64,000 nucleotides of DNA from JANXUC01 sp964619065. Lineage in GTDB: Bacteria > Acidobacteriota > Terriglobia > Terriglobales > Acidobacteriaceae. A program made the position numbers and the translations under genes. The stretch spans positions 1 to 64,000 of the forward strand of contig CAZUCC010000005.1 in NCBI GenBank assembly GCA_964619065.1, read 5' to 3'. The notes below the pieces were generated by a model that was not told where the DNA came from, made no database searches, and worked only from the letters and a program-made list of their open reading frames with translations. The first letter of the stretch is position 1. Each line of letters begins with the position of its first letter. Below, piece by piece: positions 35,286 to 44,177 of the stretch.

Positions 35286-37628
35286 TTAGATGGATCCGGA
35301 CGTGGAGGCCGGCGCCGTCTCCTCCTCCGCAGCTTTTTCGCCGCGATAGTAGTGTCCCCCATATTTTTCTTGGTACTCGTAGTAGTAGTAATAATCCGGC
35401 GATGCGAGATCGACCGCATTCAGCAGCACACCACAGATGCGCGCATTGACCTGGGCCAGGAGGTCGCGGGCACGGCGCAGGGCTGTCTTGGTCGTCTGAC
35501 CGGAACGGATGACGAGCACGACAGCATCGACGCGCGTCGAGAGCACCACAGCGTCGGTGACCGAAAGCGTGGGCGGCGTGTCAATCACGATGTGGTCATA
35601 TTGTTCCCGCAATTGCGCAAGCATGCTTCGCATGTTCGCCGAGGCCAACAACTCCGCTGGATTCGGCGGTGGAGAGCCGGAAGGCAGAACGAATAGGTTG
35701 GGTAACTGAGGCGCGCGCGTAATGGCGTTTTGCACCGTTGAGGTACCGGTCAGGACATTGCTCAACCCATTAAGAGGGCCGGCCATTCCAAGCGTCTTAT
35801 GCACACTGGGCCGACGCATGTCGGCGTCCACCAGCAAGACCCTGACACCTTTCTGAGCCAGCACGATCGCGGTGTTAATGCTTGTGGTTGTTTTTCCCTC
35901 CTGCGGCAGAGCGCTCGTAACCAGGATGATCTTGGGGGGAGCACCCAGCGAAGAGAGCAGAAGCGAAGTTCGAAGAGCGCGGTAAGCCTCCGCCATTTGC
36001 GATTGGGGTCTGACCTGCGTAATCAATTCGACGACTTCCTTCGAGCCCGTCAGCGCCAGACGGCGTCCGCCCTTCCCGTCTTCGTTTCGCGTCCCCATCG
36101 GAATCAGACCTAGGGAAGGGAGTTGGGAGATAGTCTGTGCCTGTTCCGTGGTGCGAACCGTGTTATCCAGGCTTTCCAGCAGAAACGCCAGGCCTACTCC
36201 TGAAGTCAGCGCCAGCGCGAAGGCGAAGGCCAGATTGCGCGGGATGTTCGGTTCCGACGGCGCGGTGGGAACGCGGGCCGCGTCTACGATGCGGAAGTTG
36301 TTGGAACGCAGGCCGGCGGTCACACCCGCTTCTTTCATTTTCTCCAGCAAGCCTTCATAGAGCTGGCGGCTCGTGTCCAGGTCCCGCTTCAGCATGCTGT
36401 ATTCGATGGCGCTTTCGTTGAGCTTATTGGCCTGCTGTTTCTGTTCTTCAAAATCAGCTTGCAGAAGCTTTTCACGTTGCAGCGCAATTTCGTACTGATC
36501 GCGAATCCCGTTCACTACCTTAGTGGTTTCACTCTGGATTTCTGTATCCAACTGCTTGAGCTGGTTGCTCAATTCCGCCACCTTCGGATAGGACGGTCCA
36601 AATTGGGTGGATGCCTCAGCGACGCGTATCCGCAGGTCCGCTTCCTGACCCCGCAAGTGGTCCAATTGTGAGGAGGCACTTCCGGCTATGCCGCCTCCAC
36701 TCGATGCGACGGCCGCGGAGGCGATCGAGGAATCACCCGATTGGACCTGCCGGTAGGCCGCCTCTTTTTGCATGCGGTCGGCTTCCGCGGTGGTCAACTC
36801 CCGGTTTAATTCCTCCAGCTTGCTGGTAATAATGTTTTGCTTCTCGTCCGTACCCAGAATCTCGTGTTCTTTCTGATACCGGACCAGCTTTTCCTGAGAC
36901 GTTTCCACCTTGATCTGCAAATCGACAAGCTGCTTGGAAAGCCAGTCAGAGGCCTGCATGGTAGATTCGAATTTCGTCTTGTAGTTCTCTTCCTTGTAGG
37001 TATTGGCGAGAGTGTTAACAATCTGCGCAGCCAAAGCTTTATCCGGGCTCGTGTAATGAATCTCAATAATGCGGGTGTTCGGGATGACGGCGACGTGGAG
37101 GCCACCGCGGAACCGGGCCAGCATGGAGGTTACGCGTCCCGAATCGGCAGTGAGCGGATCCAGCGTGATGCCACTCCTACTTGGGGCCGATGCGGCAATG
37201 CCTCCAAAGTCGGGACGTTTGTCCAGATTCAACTCTCGGATAACCTCAAGCGCAAGCAGGTCACTTTCCAGAATCCGAACCTCCGTGTCCATGTCGGCAG
37301 GATCGAAATAGTCCCCGGCGCCCGGACTGTCTTTCAGGTTCAGCATGACCGGGTCAACCTTATTGATCGCAATGCGGCCCATAGCGTCGTAGAGCTTGGT
37401 CATGCGCAGGCTTGCGATTCCTACCAGCGAAGGGATGACGAATAGGCACGCAAGAACCACCCACTTGCGCTTGTCGAGCACACGCAGGTAGTCACGCAAC
37501 GCGGACTCGTGAGCGGTCACGGAAATACTGGAAAACCCGGCTCCGGATCGTCCGGGATCGGAGGAAAAGCTCGGGCGAACTTCCCGCAGGATGTGGCTAC
37601 TTGCCGGGACTATTGGTCCTGAATCCAT
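35286..37628 (-). CDS. Wzc-type polysaccharide co-polymerase with BY-kinase domain
   Basis: Inner-membrane protein of about 780 residues that sets chain length and drives export of the polysaccharide. The N-terminal Wzz domain has a membrane helix near residue 65 and a long periplasmic coiled-coil (about 200-430). A second helix lies near 475 (RNLAFAFALALTSGVGLAFLL), followed by the bacterial tyrosine-kinase domain with Walker A (SALPQEGKTTT), Walker A' (VLLVDADMRRP) and Walker B (IVIDTPP). The C-terminus ends in a tyrosine cluster (about eight tyrosines in 16 residues) for autophosphorylation. TTG 37646 also opens the frame; ATG 37628 after GAGG is preferred. No Wza-type exporter is adjacent. 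Confidence 0.9.
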   Translation of the reverse strand: MDSGPIVPASSHILREVRPSFSSDPGRSGAGFSSISVTAHESALRDYLRVLDKRKWVVLACLFVIPSLVGIASLRMTKLYDAMGRIAINKVDPVMLNLKDSPGAGDYFDPADMDTEVRILESDLLALEVIRELNLDKRPDFGGIAASAPSRSGITLDPLTADSGRVTSMLARFRGGLHVAVIPNTRIIEIHYTSPDKALAAQIVNTLANTYKEENYKTKFESTMQASDWLSKQLVDLQIKVETSQEKLVRYQKEHEILGTDEKQNIITSKLEELNRELTTAEADRMQKEAAYRQVQSGDSSIASAAVASSGGGIAGSASSQLDHLRGQEADLRIRVAEASTQFGPSYPKVAELSNQLKQLDTEIQSETTKVVNGIRDQYEIALQREKLLQADFEEQKQQANKLNESAIEYSMLKRDLDTSRQLYEGLLEKMKEAGVTAGLRSNNFRIVDAARVPTAPSEPNIPRNLAFAFALALTSGVGLAFLLESLDNTVRTTEQAQTISQLPSLGLIPMGTRNEDGKGGRRLALTGSKEVVELITQVRPQSQMAEAYRALRTSLLLSSLGAPPKIILVTSALPQEGKTTTSINTAIVLAQKGVRVLLVDADMRRPSVHKTLGMAGPLNGLSNVLTGTSTVQNAITRAPQLPNLFVLPSGSPPPNPAELLASANMRSMLAQLREQYDHIVIDTPPTLSVTDAVVLSTRVDAVVLVIRSGQTTKTALRRARDLLAQVNARICGVLLNAVDLASPDYYYYYEYQEKYGGHYYRGEKAAEEETAPASTSGSI

Positions 37629-37871
37629 TCCGCCTCGCACGATCAATTAGGGGGAAGGTTTCCCCCGACATCCCAGCCAAACTCAACTCTAGGTATTTTC
37701 GCCATTCTAACACTCCCCATTGCAGGAACCTACCAGGGATGCACCTTCGTCGCTATCACAGCCAGAGCGGGCTGTGCGGCTCCAGGGGAGGCGTGTTTCC
37801 GGCTGCTATACTGGGTTCACAAATCACGAGTTGCGTGCCCCAGTGTGGGCGCAACCACTCCCGGGACGAGA
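37629..37871. promoter_or_regulatory. Divergent region between the wzc-type gene and pseB, with two hairpins
   Basis: No gene is seen. Just upstream of the wzc-type start, GGGGGAA-GGT-TTCCCCC (37650-37666) makes a strong GC-rich stem-loop that would lie in the 5' leader of the minus-strand transcript. A second dyad CACAGCC/GGCTGTG with a six-base loop is at 37757-37776. TATACT at 37807-37812 could be the -10 of the pse operon; no convincing -35 was found. The two largest transcripts of the locus start here in opposite directions. Confidence 0.4.
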
Positions 37872-38888
37872 ATGAACTGGTCGGAACAGGTAGTTTTGGT
37901 GACGGGCGGCACGGGGTCGTTCGGCCGCAAGTTTGTAGACATTATGCTGCGCGAGTATCGTCCGAAGCGGCTGGCCATTCTGAGCCGCGACGAACTCAAG
38001 CAGCACGATATGCGTGGGGAAGGCTACGACCATCCCAGCCTGCGCTGGTTTATCGGGGATGTCCGCGATTCGCAGCGGCTGGTTCGCGCCTTCGAGGGAG
38101 TAAGCGTGGTCGTTCATGCCGCGGCTCTGAAGCAGGTTCCCGCCTGTGAGTACAACCCTTTCGAGGCCATTCAGACCAACATCATGGGTGGCCGGAATGT
38201 GATCGATGCCGCCATCGACTGCGGCGTGAGCCGGGTTGTCGCCTTAAGCACCGACAAAGCCGTGAGCCCGGTCAACCTCTACGGCGCGACAAAACTCTGT
38301 GCGGAAAAGATGTTCGTGCAGGCGAACGCCTACGCGGGCAGCAAGAAAACGCGCTTTAGCTGTGCCCGCTATGGCAATGTCGTCGGCAGTCGTGGGAGCG
38401 TGATTCCAGTCTTTATCGAGCAGCGCAAGCGCGGAAAGATCACACTTACGGATCCGCGTATGACGCGGTTTTGGATGACGCTGGAGCAGGGCGTACGCTT
38501 CGTTGTAAAGAGCATCGAAGCCATGCACGGTGGAGAAATTTTTGTACCCAAAATTCCCAGCATGAAGCTGGTGGACTTGGCGGAAACCGTGGCTCCCGGA
38601 TGCGAGGTGGAATGTATCGGTATTCGTCCCGGAGAAAAGCTGCATGAGGCGCTGATTTCAGAAGATGAAGCGCGCAATACGGTGGAACTTGCGGACATGT
38701 TTGTCATCCAGCCTGCCCACCCCTGGTGGAGCAAGGAAAACTGGGTGAATGCCAAGCCGTTGCCTGAGGGTTTTCGCTATACCAGCGATTCCAATCCGCA
38801 ATGGCTGACCCATCGGGAGCTGGAGGAATTGATCGCGCCCGAAGATCCAGAGGCTGCCGGTAAGCACCGTGTAGTTCAGCCAGCCTAG
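37872..38888 (+). CDS. pseB: UDP-N-acetylglucosamine 4,6-dehydratase (inverting)
   Basis: First enzyme of pseudaminic-acid-type synthesis: makes UDP-2-acetamido-2,6-dideoxy-beta-L-arabino-hex-4-ulose from UDP-GlcNAc. The 338 residues have the SDR motif VTGGTGSFG (10-18), the FlaA1/PseB active-site string ALSTDKAVSPVNLYGATK with Asp128, Lys129, Tyr137 and Lys141, and GIRPGEKLHEALIS near the C-terminus. The short soluble form, without a membrane domain, points to the PseB/FlaA1 group and not to WbpM/CapD. ATG 37872 is taken; an ATG at 37845 in the same frame would add nine residues. It is the first gene of the long plus-strand operon and is followed by pseC. Confidence 0.92.
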   Translation: MNWSEQVVLVTGGTGSFGRKFVDIMLREYRPKRLAILSRDELKQHDMRGEGYDHPSLRWFIGDVRDSQRLVRAFEGVSVVVHAAALKQVPACEYNPFEAIQTNIMGGRNVIDAAIDCGVSRVVALSTDKAVSPVNLYGATKLCAEKMFVQANAYAGSKKTRFSCARYGNVVGSRGSVIPVFIEQRKRGKITLTDPRMTRFWMTLEQGVRFVVKSIEAMHGGEIFVPKIPSMKLVDLAETVAPGCEVECIGIRPGEKLHEALISEDEARNTVELADMFVIQPAHPWWSKENWVNAKPLPEGFRYTSDSNPQWLTHRELEELIAPEDPEAAGKHRVVQPA

Positions 38889-38954
38889 CTCAGCGGATAA
38901 GTATCAGACCGTCCAAAATTCGACAGGCCAGATTCGTCGGAAGCAAGATTTCGT

Positions 38955-40163
38955 ATGGAAACAACTGCCAACAGAGAAGCATTGGCTATCCAGGGAGGCG
39001 TGCCCGTACGGACAACGCTCCTACCCTACGGTCGCCAGTCCATCGATGAAGCCGATATCCAGGCGGTTGTGGACGTCCTTCGTTCGGATTGGCTGACGAC
39101 CGGCCCCAAAGTCGCGGAGTTCGAAGAAGCGTTCGCCGCCGTCGTCGGAGCGCGGTTCGCGGTAGGTTTCAGTTCCGGTACAGCAGCCCTGCATGGCGCG
39201 GCCTTCGCTGCAGGACTCGGCTCTGGGGACGAAGCGATCACGACGCCGATGACGTTTTGCGCCACCGCTAACTGCGTCCTCTACCAGGGAGCGCAGCCGG
39301 TGTTCGCGGATGTTTCCCACGATACGTTGAATTTGGATCCGGCACAGGTCCGCGCCCGGATTTCTTCCCGCACCAAAGCGATTCTGCCCGTTGCTTATGC
39401 GGGGCATCCAGCGGATATGGACGCTCTGCTCGGAATCGCGGAACAGCACGGTCTCACTGTCATCGAAGATGCTAGTCATGCTCTCGGTGGCGAATACCGC
39501 GGGCGGCCTGTCGGCAGCATCGCCCACATGACCACGTTCAGCTTGCATCCCGTGAAGCATCTCACGACCGGAGAGGGCGGGATGGTCACAACTGGCCGCG
39601 CAGACTTTGCGGAAACTCTGCGCCGCTTTCGGAATCACGGCATCAGCAGCGACGCCCGGCAGCGGCAGAACGCTGGCCAGTGGCACTACGAGATGGTTCT
39701 CCTCGGTTTGAACTACCGTCTGCCAGACATCAACTGTGCTTTGGGATTGAGCCAGCTCCCCCGGCTAGCGGACAACCTGGCTCGGCGCAGGGCGATTGCC
39801 GCGTGTTACAACGCGAAACTGGCGGATCTGCCAGGATTGATCCTTCCGACTCCTCGAACCGATGTGAATCCAGCATGGCACCTGTATCCGGTTCGCATTG
39901 ATGCCACCAAGCTCACCGTAGGCAGAGCGGAGATTTTTCGCGCCCTGCGCGCCGAAAACATCGGGGTGAACGTACACTACATTCCGGTTCATTTGCACCC
40001 CTACTATCGGGAGCGTTTCGGATTCAAGGGCGGAGAATTCCCTGAAGCGGAAGCGGCCTACGAAGGATTGATCAGCCTGCCCATGTTTCATGCTATGACC
40101 GACCAGGACATCCAGGATGTCATCCACGCCATGCGCAAAGTGCTGGAGTACTATGCCCGCTAG
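38955..40163 (+). CDS. pseC: UDP-4-amino-4,6-dideoxy-N-acetyl-beta-L-altrosamine transaminase
   Basis: PLP-dependent aminotransferase (402 residues) that aminates C4 of the PseB product using glutamate. DegT-family landmarks: SSGTAALHGAA, IEDASHALGGEYRG with Asp172, and the PseC-type string FSLHPVKHLTTGEGG with Schiff-base Lys201. The ending HVHYIPVHLHPYYRERFG-like segment (NVHYIPVHLHPYY) is also typical of PseC. It follows pseB by 66 bases. Its last codons overlap the start of the synthase gene. With pseB it commits the pathway to a 2,4-diamino-2,4,6-trideoxy sugar. Confidence 0.92.
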   Translation: METTANREALAIQGGVPVRTTLLPYGRQSIDEADIQAVVDVLRSDWLTTGPKVAEFEEAFAAVVGARFAVGFSSGTAALHGAAFAAGLGSGDEAITTPMTFCATANCVLYQGAQPVFADVSHDTLNLDPAQVRARISSRTKAILPVAYAGHPADMDALLGIAEQHGLTVIEDASHALGGEYRGRPVGSIAHMTTFSLHPVKHLTTGEGGMVTTGRADFAETLRRFRNHGISSDARQRQNAGQWHYEMVLLGLNYRLPDINCALGLSQLPRLADNLARRRAIAACYNAKLADLPGLILPTPRTDVNPAWHLYPVRIDATKLTVGRAEIFRALRAENIGVNVHYIPVHLHPYYRERFGFKGGEFPEAEAAYEGLISLPMFHAMTDQDIQDVIHAMRKVLEYYAR

Positions 40164-41064
40164 CAGCCTGCGAAAAATCTCAAATCCTACGGAGATGCTG
40201 GGCCCCCGGTTCGTTGCCGAAGTTTCCAGTAATCATCATCGCGATCTGAGTCGGTCGCTGGCGTTTATCCGCAGGGCGGCGGAAATTGGTTGCGACGCAG
40301 TCAAGTTTCAGCTCTTTCGAGTCCGCGAATTATTTGCCGCAGAGGCTTTGCGACACAATCCTAGACTGCTGGAACGGGAAGCTTGGGAGCTTCCCGTGTC
40401 ATTCCTCCCGGACTTGAGCGCTTGTTGTCGCGAAGCTGGAATTGCATTCTCCTGCACGCCGTTCTATCTCAAAGCAGTGGAGGAGATGCTTCCCTTCGTG
40501 GCTTTCTACAAAGTGGCGTCCTACGAACTTCTTTGGGATGATTTGCTGACCGAATGTGCACGTACGGGTAAGCCGGTGGTACTCTCAACGGGGATGGCGA
40601 CGCTTGCGGAAGTGGAACATGCTTGCTCAGTTTTACGACAGGCGGGATGTCATGATCTTACTCTGTTGCATTGCGTTTCCGCTTACCCAGCCCAAATCGA
40701 AGACTGCAATCTGGCGGCGATTGGCGCGTTGCGCGACGCCTGCCATTGTCCCGTGGGATGGTCCGATCACAGCGTGCAGCCCGGCGTAATCGATCGCGCG
40801 GTGCACCGCTGGGGCGCAGTCATGGTTGAGTTTCATCTTGATCTCGAAGGACAGGGGGCGGAATTTGCGGCAGGGCACTGTTGGTTGCCCGATCAAATGC
40901 GGCCCGTGATCGCCGCCGTGCGAGCGGGATTTGCGGCGGAAGGCGATGGCGTTGTCGGCCCGGCATCCAGCGAACTGCGCGAGCGGGAGTGGCGCGCCGA
41001 CCCCTTGGATGGCTTGCGGCCGCTGCGGACCACCAGAATGCAACTGCAAGAGACGCAACCATGA
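40153..41064 (+). CDS. NeuB/PseI-family nonulosonic acid synthase without SAF domain
   Basis: A 303-residue synthase expected to condense a hexose derivative with phosphoenolpyruvate to a nine-carbon acid. The TIM-barrel motifs of NeuB are present: FVAEVSSNHHRD (20-31), DAVKFQLFR, YKVASYEL, KPVVLSTGMATL, LLHCVSAYPAQIEDCNL and VGWSDHSVQPG. The end differs: the usual EKHFTLD string is VEFHLDLEGQGAE, and the protein stops soon after, with REWRADPLDGLRPLR in place of the C-terminal antifreeze-like SAF domain of NeuB/PseI (about 340-350 residues). Start ATG 40153 overlaps the pseC stop by 11 bases. It could be PseI/SpsE or a divergent synthase for a related sugar. Confidence 0.82.
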   Translation: MPASSLRKISNPTEMLGPRFVAEVSSNHHRDLSRSLAFIRRAAEIGCDAVKFQLFRVRELFAAEALRHNPRLLEREAWELPVSFLPDLSACCREAGIAFSCTPFYLKAVEEMLPFVAFYKVASYELLWDDLLTECARTGKPVVLSTGMATLAEVEHACSVLRQAGCHDLTLLHCVSAYPAQIEDCNLAAIGALRDACHCPVGWSDHSVQPGVIDRAVHRWGAVMVEFHLDLEGQGAEFAAGHCWLPDQMRPVIAAVRAGFAAEGDGVVGPASSELREREWRADPLDGLRPLRTTRMQLQETQP

Positions 41065-41831
41065 GCACGCTGGCCGTAATCCAGGCCCGCATGGGATCGA
41101 GCCGCCTTCCTGGGAAAGTGCTGAAGCTCATTCGCGGTAAAGCGATATTGTTCCACATCGTGGAGAGATTGCGCGCAGTCAAGTCCATCGATGACATTGT
41201 GGTAGCGGTTCCCGATGATGCCCTCAACCAGGTTCTGAGGACGTTCTGCCGTGTGCACGGCATTTCTTTTTGGGCGGGCAGCGAAAGTGATGTCCTGGAC
41301 CGTTTTCATGGTGCGGCCGTCCGCCATGGCGGCGATCCAGTCCTGCGGGTGACCGCGGATTGCCCGCTGGTTGATCCTGGATCCGTCGAAAAGCTAATCG
41401 AAATGTACCGGACCGGACAGTATGATTATGTTGCCATCGCGGCCGGAGCTGATGCCGAGGGACTTGGCATGGGCCGCTTCCCCGATGGATTGGATACGGA
41501 ATGTTTCAGCTTCGCCGCCCTCGAAACGGCATGGGAGCAAGCGAGGGACGCTCGCGATCGCGAGCATGTGACGCGCTTCATTTGGCGGCAAAAACAGAGG
41601 TTCCGTTGTGAAAAATTGTTCGCCGATTCGCGCTATCCGAAATTGCGGTTGACGGTCGACCACCCTCTTGACTTCGAGTTGGTCAACCGCATCTACACTG
41701 AACTCGATCGCGAAGGACGAATCTTTCCGTTCGCGGAGGTGATCGATCTTCTCGAACGGAAGCCCGAGCTTGCCAACATCAACAAGCACCTCATTGAGGT
41801 CCAGAATTACAAGGCCGTCCTCCAAGACTAG
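41061..41831 (+). CDS. SpsF/PseF-type cytidylyltransferase
   Basis: Activates the nonulosonic acid as its CMP derivative. The 256 residues have the nucleotidyltransferase opening VIQARMGSSRLPGKVL (6-21), LRVTADCPLVDP for the metal-binding aspartate region, and RLTVDHPLDFELV. The protein is SpsF-like rather than NeuA-like, as found with SpsE and SpsG in Bacillus spore-coat glycan loci. The ATG overlaps the synthase stop (ATGAG at 41061). Its own stop is 29 bases before the next gene. Confidence 0.87.
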   Translation: MSTLAVIQARMGSSRLPGKVLKLIRGKAILFHIVERLRAVKSIDDIVVAVPDDALNQVLRTFCRVHGISFWAGSESDVLDRFHGAAVRHGGDPVLRVTADCPLVDPGSVEKLIEMYRTGQYDYVAIAAGADAEGLGMGRFPDGLDTECFSFAALETAWEQARDARDREHVTRFIWRQKQRFRCEKLFADSRYPKLRLTVDHPLDFELVNRIYTELDREGRIFPFAEVIDLLERKPELANINKHLIEVQNYKAVLQD

Positions 41832-41860
41832 AAATAACGAAGACTAGGAAGCAGGAACGA

Positions 41861-43168
41861 ATGAAAGGCTGGGACCTATTTTCACGCGCTTGCCGGGTGA
41901 TTCCCGGCGGCACACAGCTTTTGTCGAAGCGCCCCTCCATGTATCTGCCACAACAGTGGCCTTCGTATTTTTCCAAAGCCAGTGGCGTCGAAGTGACGGA
42001 TTTGGACGGCCGGACGTTCGTCGACATGAGCATGATGGGCATCGGTGCTTGCGTGCTTGGATATGCCGATCCCGAGGTCGATGCAGCAGTTAAGGCAGCC
42101 ATCGACCAGGGCGTAGCCTCGACCCTGAATGTACCCGAGGAAATGGAATTGGCTGACCTGCTGCTGGAACTCCATCCCTGGGCCCAAATGGTGCGATACT
42201 CCCGCAGTGGCGGCGAGGCCATGGCGATGGCGGTGCGAATCGCACGCGCACACACCCGGCGGGATAAGATCGCCTTTTGCGGCTATCACGGCTGGGCGGA
42301 TTGGTATCTCGCTGCCAATCTCGGGGAAGATGCAGCCCTGGACGCTCATCTCCTTCCTGGTCTCGAGCCGCGCGGAGTCCCCCGCGGACTGCGCGGCACG
42401 GCCCTTCCTTTCCACTACAACCGGATCGATCAGTTACAGGCGATTGTCTGTGAGAACCGGAATGAGCTGGCTGCCATTGTGATGGAGCCGCAACGGGGGA
42501 CAGAGCCGGCGGAAGGATTTCTGCGCCAGGTCCGCAATCTCGCCGATGAGACCGGGGCGGTTCTCATCTTTGATGAGATCACCACGGGGTTCCGCATGAC
42601 GGATGGTGGCATTCATCTTCTCTTGGGCGTTGCTCCCGACATAGCAGTTTTCGCGAAGGCGATCGCTAACGGTTACGCCATGTCGGTTGTACTGGGACGG
42701 GAGGCCGTTATGCAGGCCGCGCAAACCACGTTCATCAGCAGCACCAATTGGACGGAGAGGATCGGTCCGGCCGCTGCTATTGCCACTATTCGTAAATTTC
42801 GCAGAGAGAAGGCCGCCCAACACTTGATTGCAATCGGCAGCAAGGCCATGCACGGATGGGAGAAAGCGGCTCGCAAGAGCGGGCTGAAGTTGCACGCGAG
42901 CGGTTTGCCGAGCCTTTGCCATTTTACCTTCGAAGACGATCAGGAACTGGAGCTCACCACTCTCTTCATTCAGATGATGTTAGAGAAAAGGTACCTCGCC
43001 TACAACCAATTCAAACCTTCTCTGGCACATACCCATCAACATGTGGAAGACTATCTTTACGCGGTCGAAGAGACTTTTGCAGTGATAGCCGGGGCGCTGA
43101 AAAATGGAAGCGTGGCCACGTTGTTGAAGGGGCCTGTGGCGCAGCGAGGGTTTTACCGGCTGGCTTAG
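41861..43168 (+). CDS. Class III aminotransferase, glutamate-1-semialdehyde-aminomutase-like
   Basis: PLP enzyme of 435 residues resembling HemL. Landmarks are RYSRSGGEAMAMAVRIAR (112-129), GYHGWADWY, VIFDEITTGFR with Asp238, and the Schiff-base lysine in FAKAIANGYAMS (Lys266). Context argues against tetrapyrrole synthesis: it lies between a cytidylyltransferase and an aldo/keto reductase in a nonulosonate operon, and has a good AGGAA ribosome site. Relatives in sugar clusters are thought to transfer an amino group to, or move it within, a sugar or small-molecule precursor. The exact reaction is unknown. Confidence 0.83.
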   Translation: MKGWDLFSRACRVIPGGTQLLSKRPSMYLPQQWPSYFSKASGVEVTDLDGRTFVDMSMMGIGACVLGYADPEVDAAVKAAIDQGVASTLNVPEEMELADLLLELHPWAQMVRYSRSGGEAMAMAVRIARAHTRRDKIAFCGYHGWADWYLAANLGEDAALDAHLLPGLEPRGVPRGLRGTALPFHYNRIDQLQAIVCENRNELAAIVMEPQRGTEPAEGFLRQVRNLADETGAVLIFDEITTGFRMTDGGIHLLLGVAPDIAVFAKAIANGYAMSVVLGREAVMQAAQTTFISSTNWTERIGPAAAIATIRKFRREKAAQHLIAIGSKAMHGWEKAARKSGLKLHASGLPSLCHFTFEDDQELELTTLFIQMMLEKRYLAYNQFKPSLAHTHQHVEDYLYAVEETFAVIAGALKNGSVATLLKGPVAQRGFYRLA

Positions 43169-43207
43169 CTACAAGAATAGAAATCCTGTGCAGTCAATTG
43201 GGCTCAT

Positions 43208-44173
43208 ATGCAGTACGTAGAACTTGGGGCAAGCGGGTTACGGGTTTCGCGTCTTGGCATGGGGACGGCTGTCTTTGGGTTGGAGAACTACGGGATTCCA
43301 ACTCCGGGCGAAGCCGTAGTCGATTCCAAGAATGCGATCGATACCATCCGTTGTGCGGCCGATAACGGCATCAATTTTTTCGATACGGCTCCCGGGTACG
43401 GCCGCAGCGAGGACTTGCTGGGCCAGGCGCTGACCTCCTATCAGGATTGCATCATCGCCACCAAGGTGTCGATCCCCGAAGGAATTGAGGCGATCCCATC
43501 GCTGGAACTCTCGCAGATGGTGGATGCTTCCCTGGATGCGAGCCGGCGAGCGCTGCGGCGCGATGTTTTAGATATCGTCCAGATCCACAACGCCACCATT
43601 CCGGTACTGCAGCGGGGGCGACTGGTGGAATATCTCGAGCGCGCCCGGGAAGCTGGCAAGGTGCGATGGATTGGCGCCTCGGTCTACGGGCCAGATACTG
43701 CGCTGACGGCGATTCGTACTGGAAAAATTCATGTGCTTCAAATCGCGCTGAGTTTGCTGGACCAGCGCATGTGCAGCCAGGTTTTTCCTGAGGCGGAAAA
43801 AGCCGGAATCGGCATACTGACGCGCTCGGCATTGCTCAAAGGGGCGCTCACCAAGCGCGCGCAGTGGCTTCCCGAGAGCCTGCGGCCTGTGGCGGAGGCG
43901 AGCGAGCGGGCTGTACGAGGGCTGCAGACATCCTGGGACGAGCTCCCGGCCATGGCCTTACGGTTCTGTCTGGCGTTGCCCGCTGCGCAAACGGTGTTAG
44001 TGGGTGTTCGTGAGCGCGCGGAACTGGATGAGTGCATAGCGGCGGAAGCAGAGGGTCCGTTACCCTTAGACTTGTTGCGGAGGGCCCGCACTTTAGCGCT
44101 CGAAGACGAACAACTGCTCGACCCGACCTACTGGCGCTTGGAGGAAAGCGATACCACGCAAGTCCAACTCTGA
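43208..44173 (+). CDS. Aldo/keto reductase
   Basis: NAD(P)H-dependent reductase of 321 residues with the (alpha/beta)8 AKR layout: GASGLRVSRLGMGT at the N-terminus, then the catalytic residues Asp59, Tyr64 (FFDTAPGYGRSED), Lys86 (IIATKV) and the histidine in DIVQIHNA. It sits between the aminotransferase and pseG genes, four bases before pseG, so it should act on a carbonyl in the same pathway, for example a keto or aldehyde group produced by the class III aminotransferase. The substrate is inferred. Confidence 0.86.
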   Translation: MQYVELGASGLRVSRLGMGTAVFGLENYGIPTPGEAVVDSKNAIDTIRCAADNGINFFDTAPGYGRSEDLLGQALTSYQDCIIATKVSIPEGIEAIPSLELSQMVDASLDASRRALRRDVLDIVQIHNATIPVLQRGRLVEYLERAREAGKVRWIGASVYGPDTALTAIRTGKIHVLQIALSLLDQRMCSQVFPEAEKAGIGILTRSALLKGALTKRAQWLPESLRPVAEASERAVRGLQTSWDELPAMALRFCLALPAAQTVLVGVRERAELDECIAAEAEGPLPLDLLRRARTLALEDEQLLDPTYWRLEESDTTQVQL

Positions 44174-44177
44174 CCGG

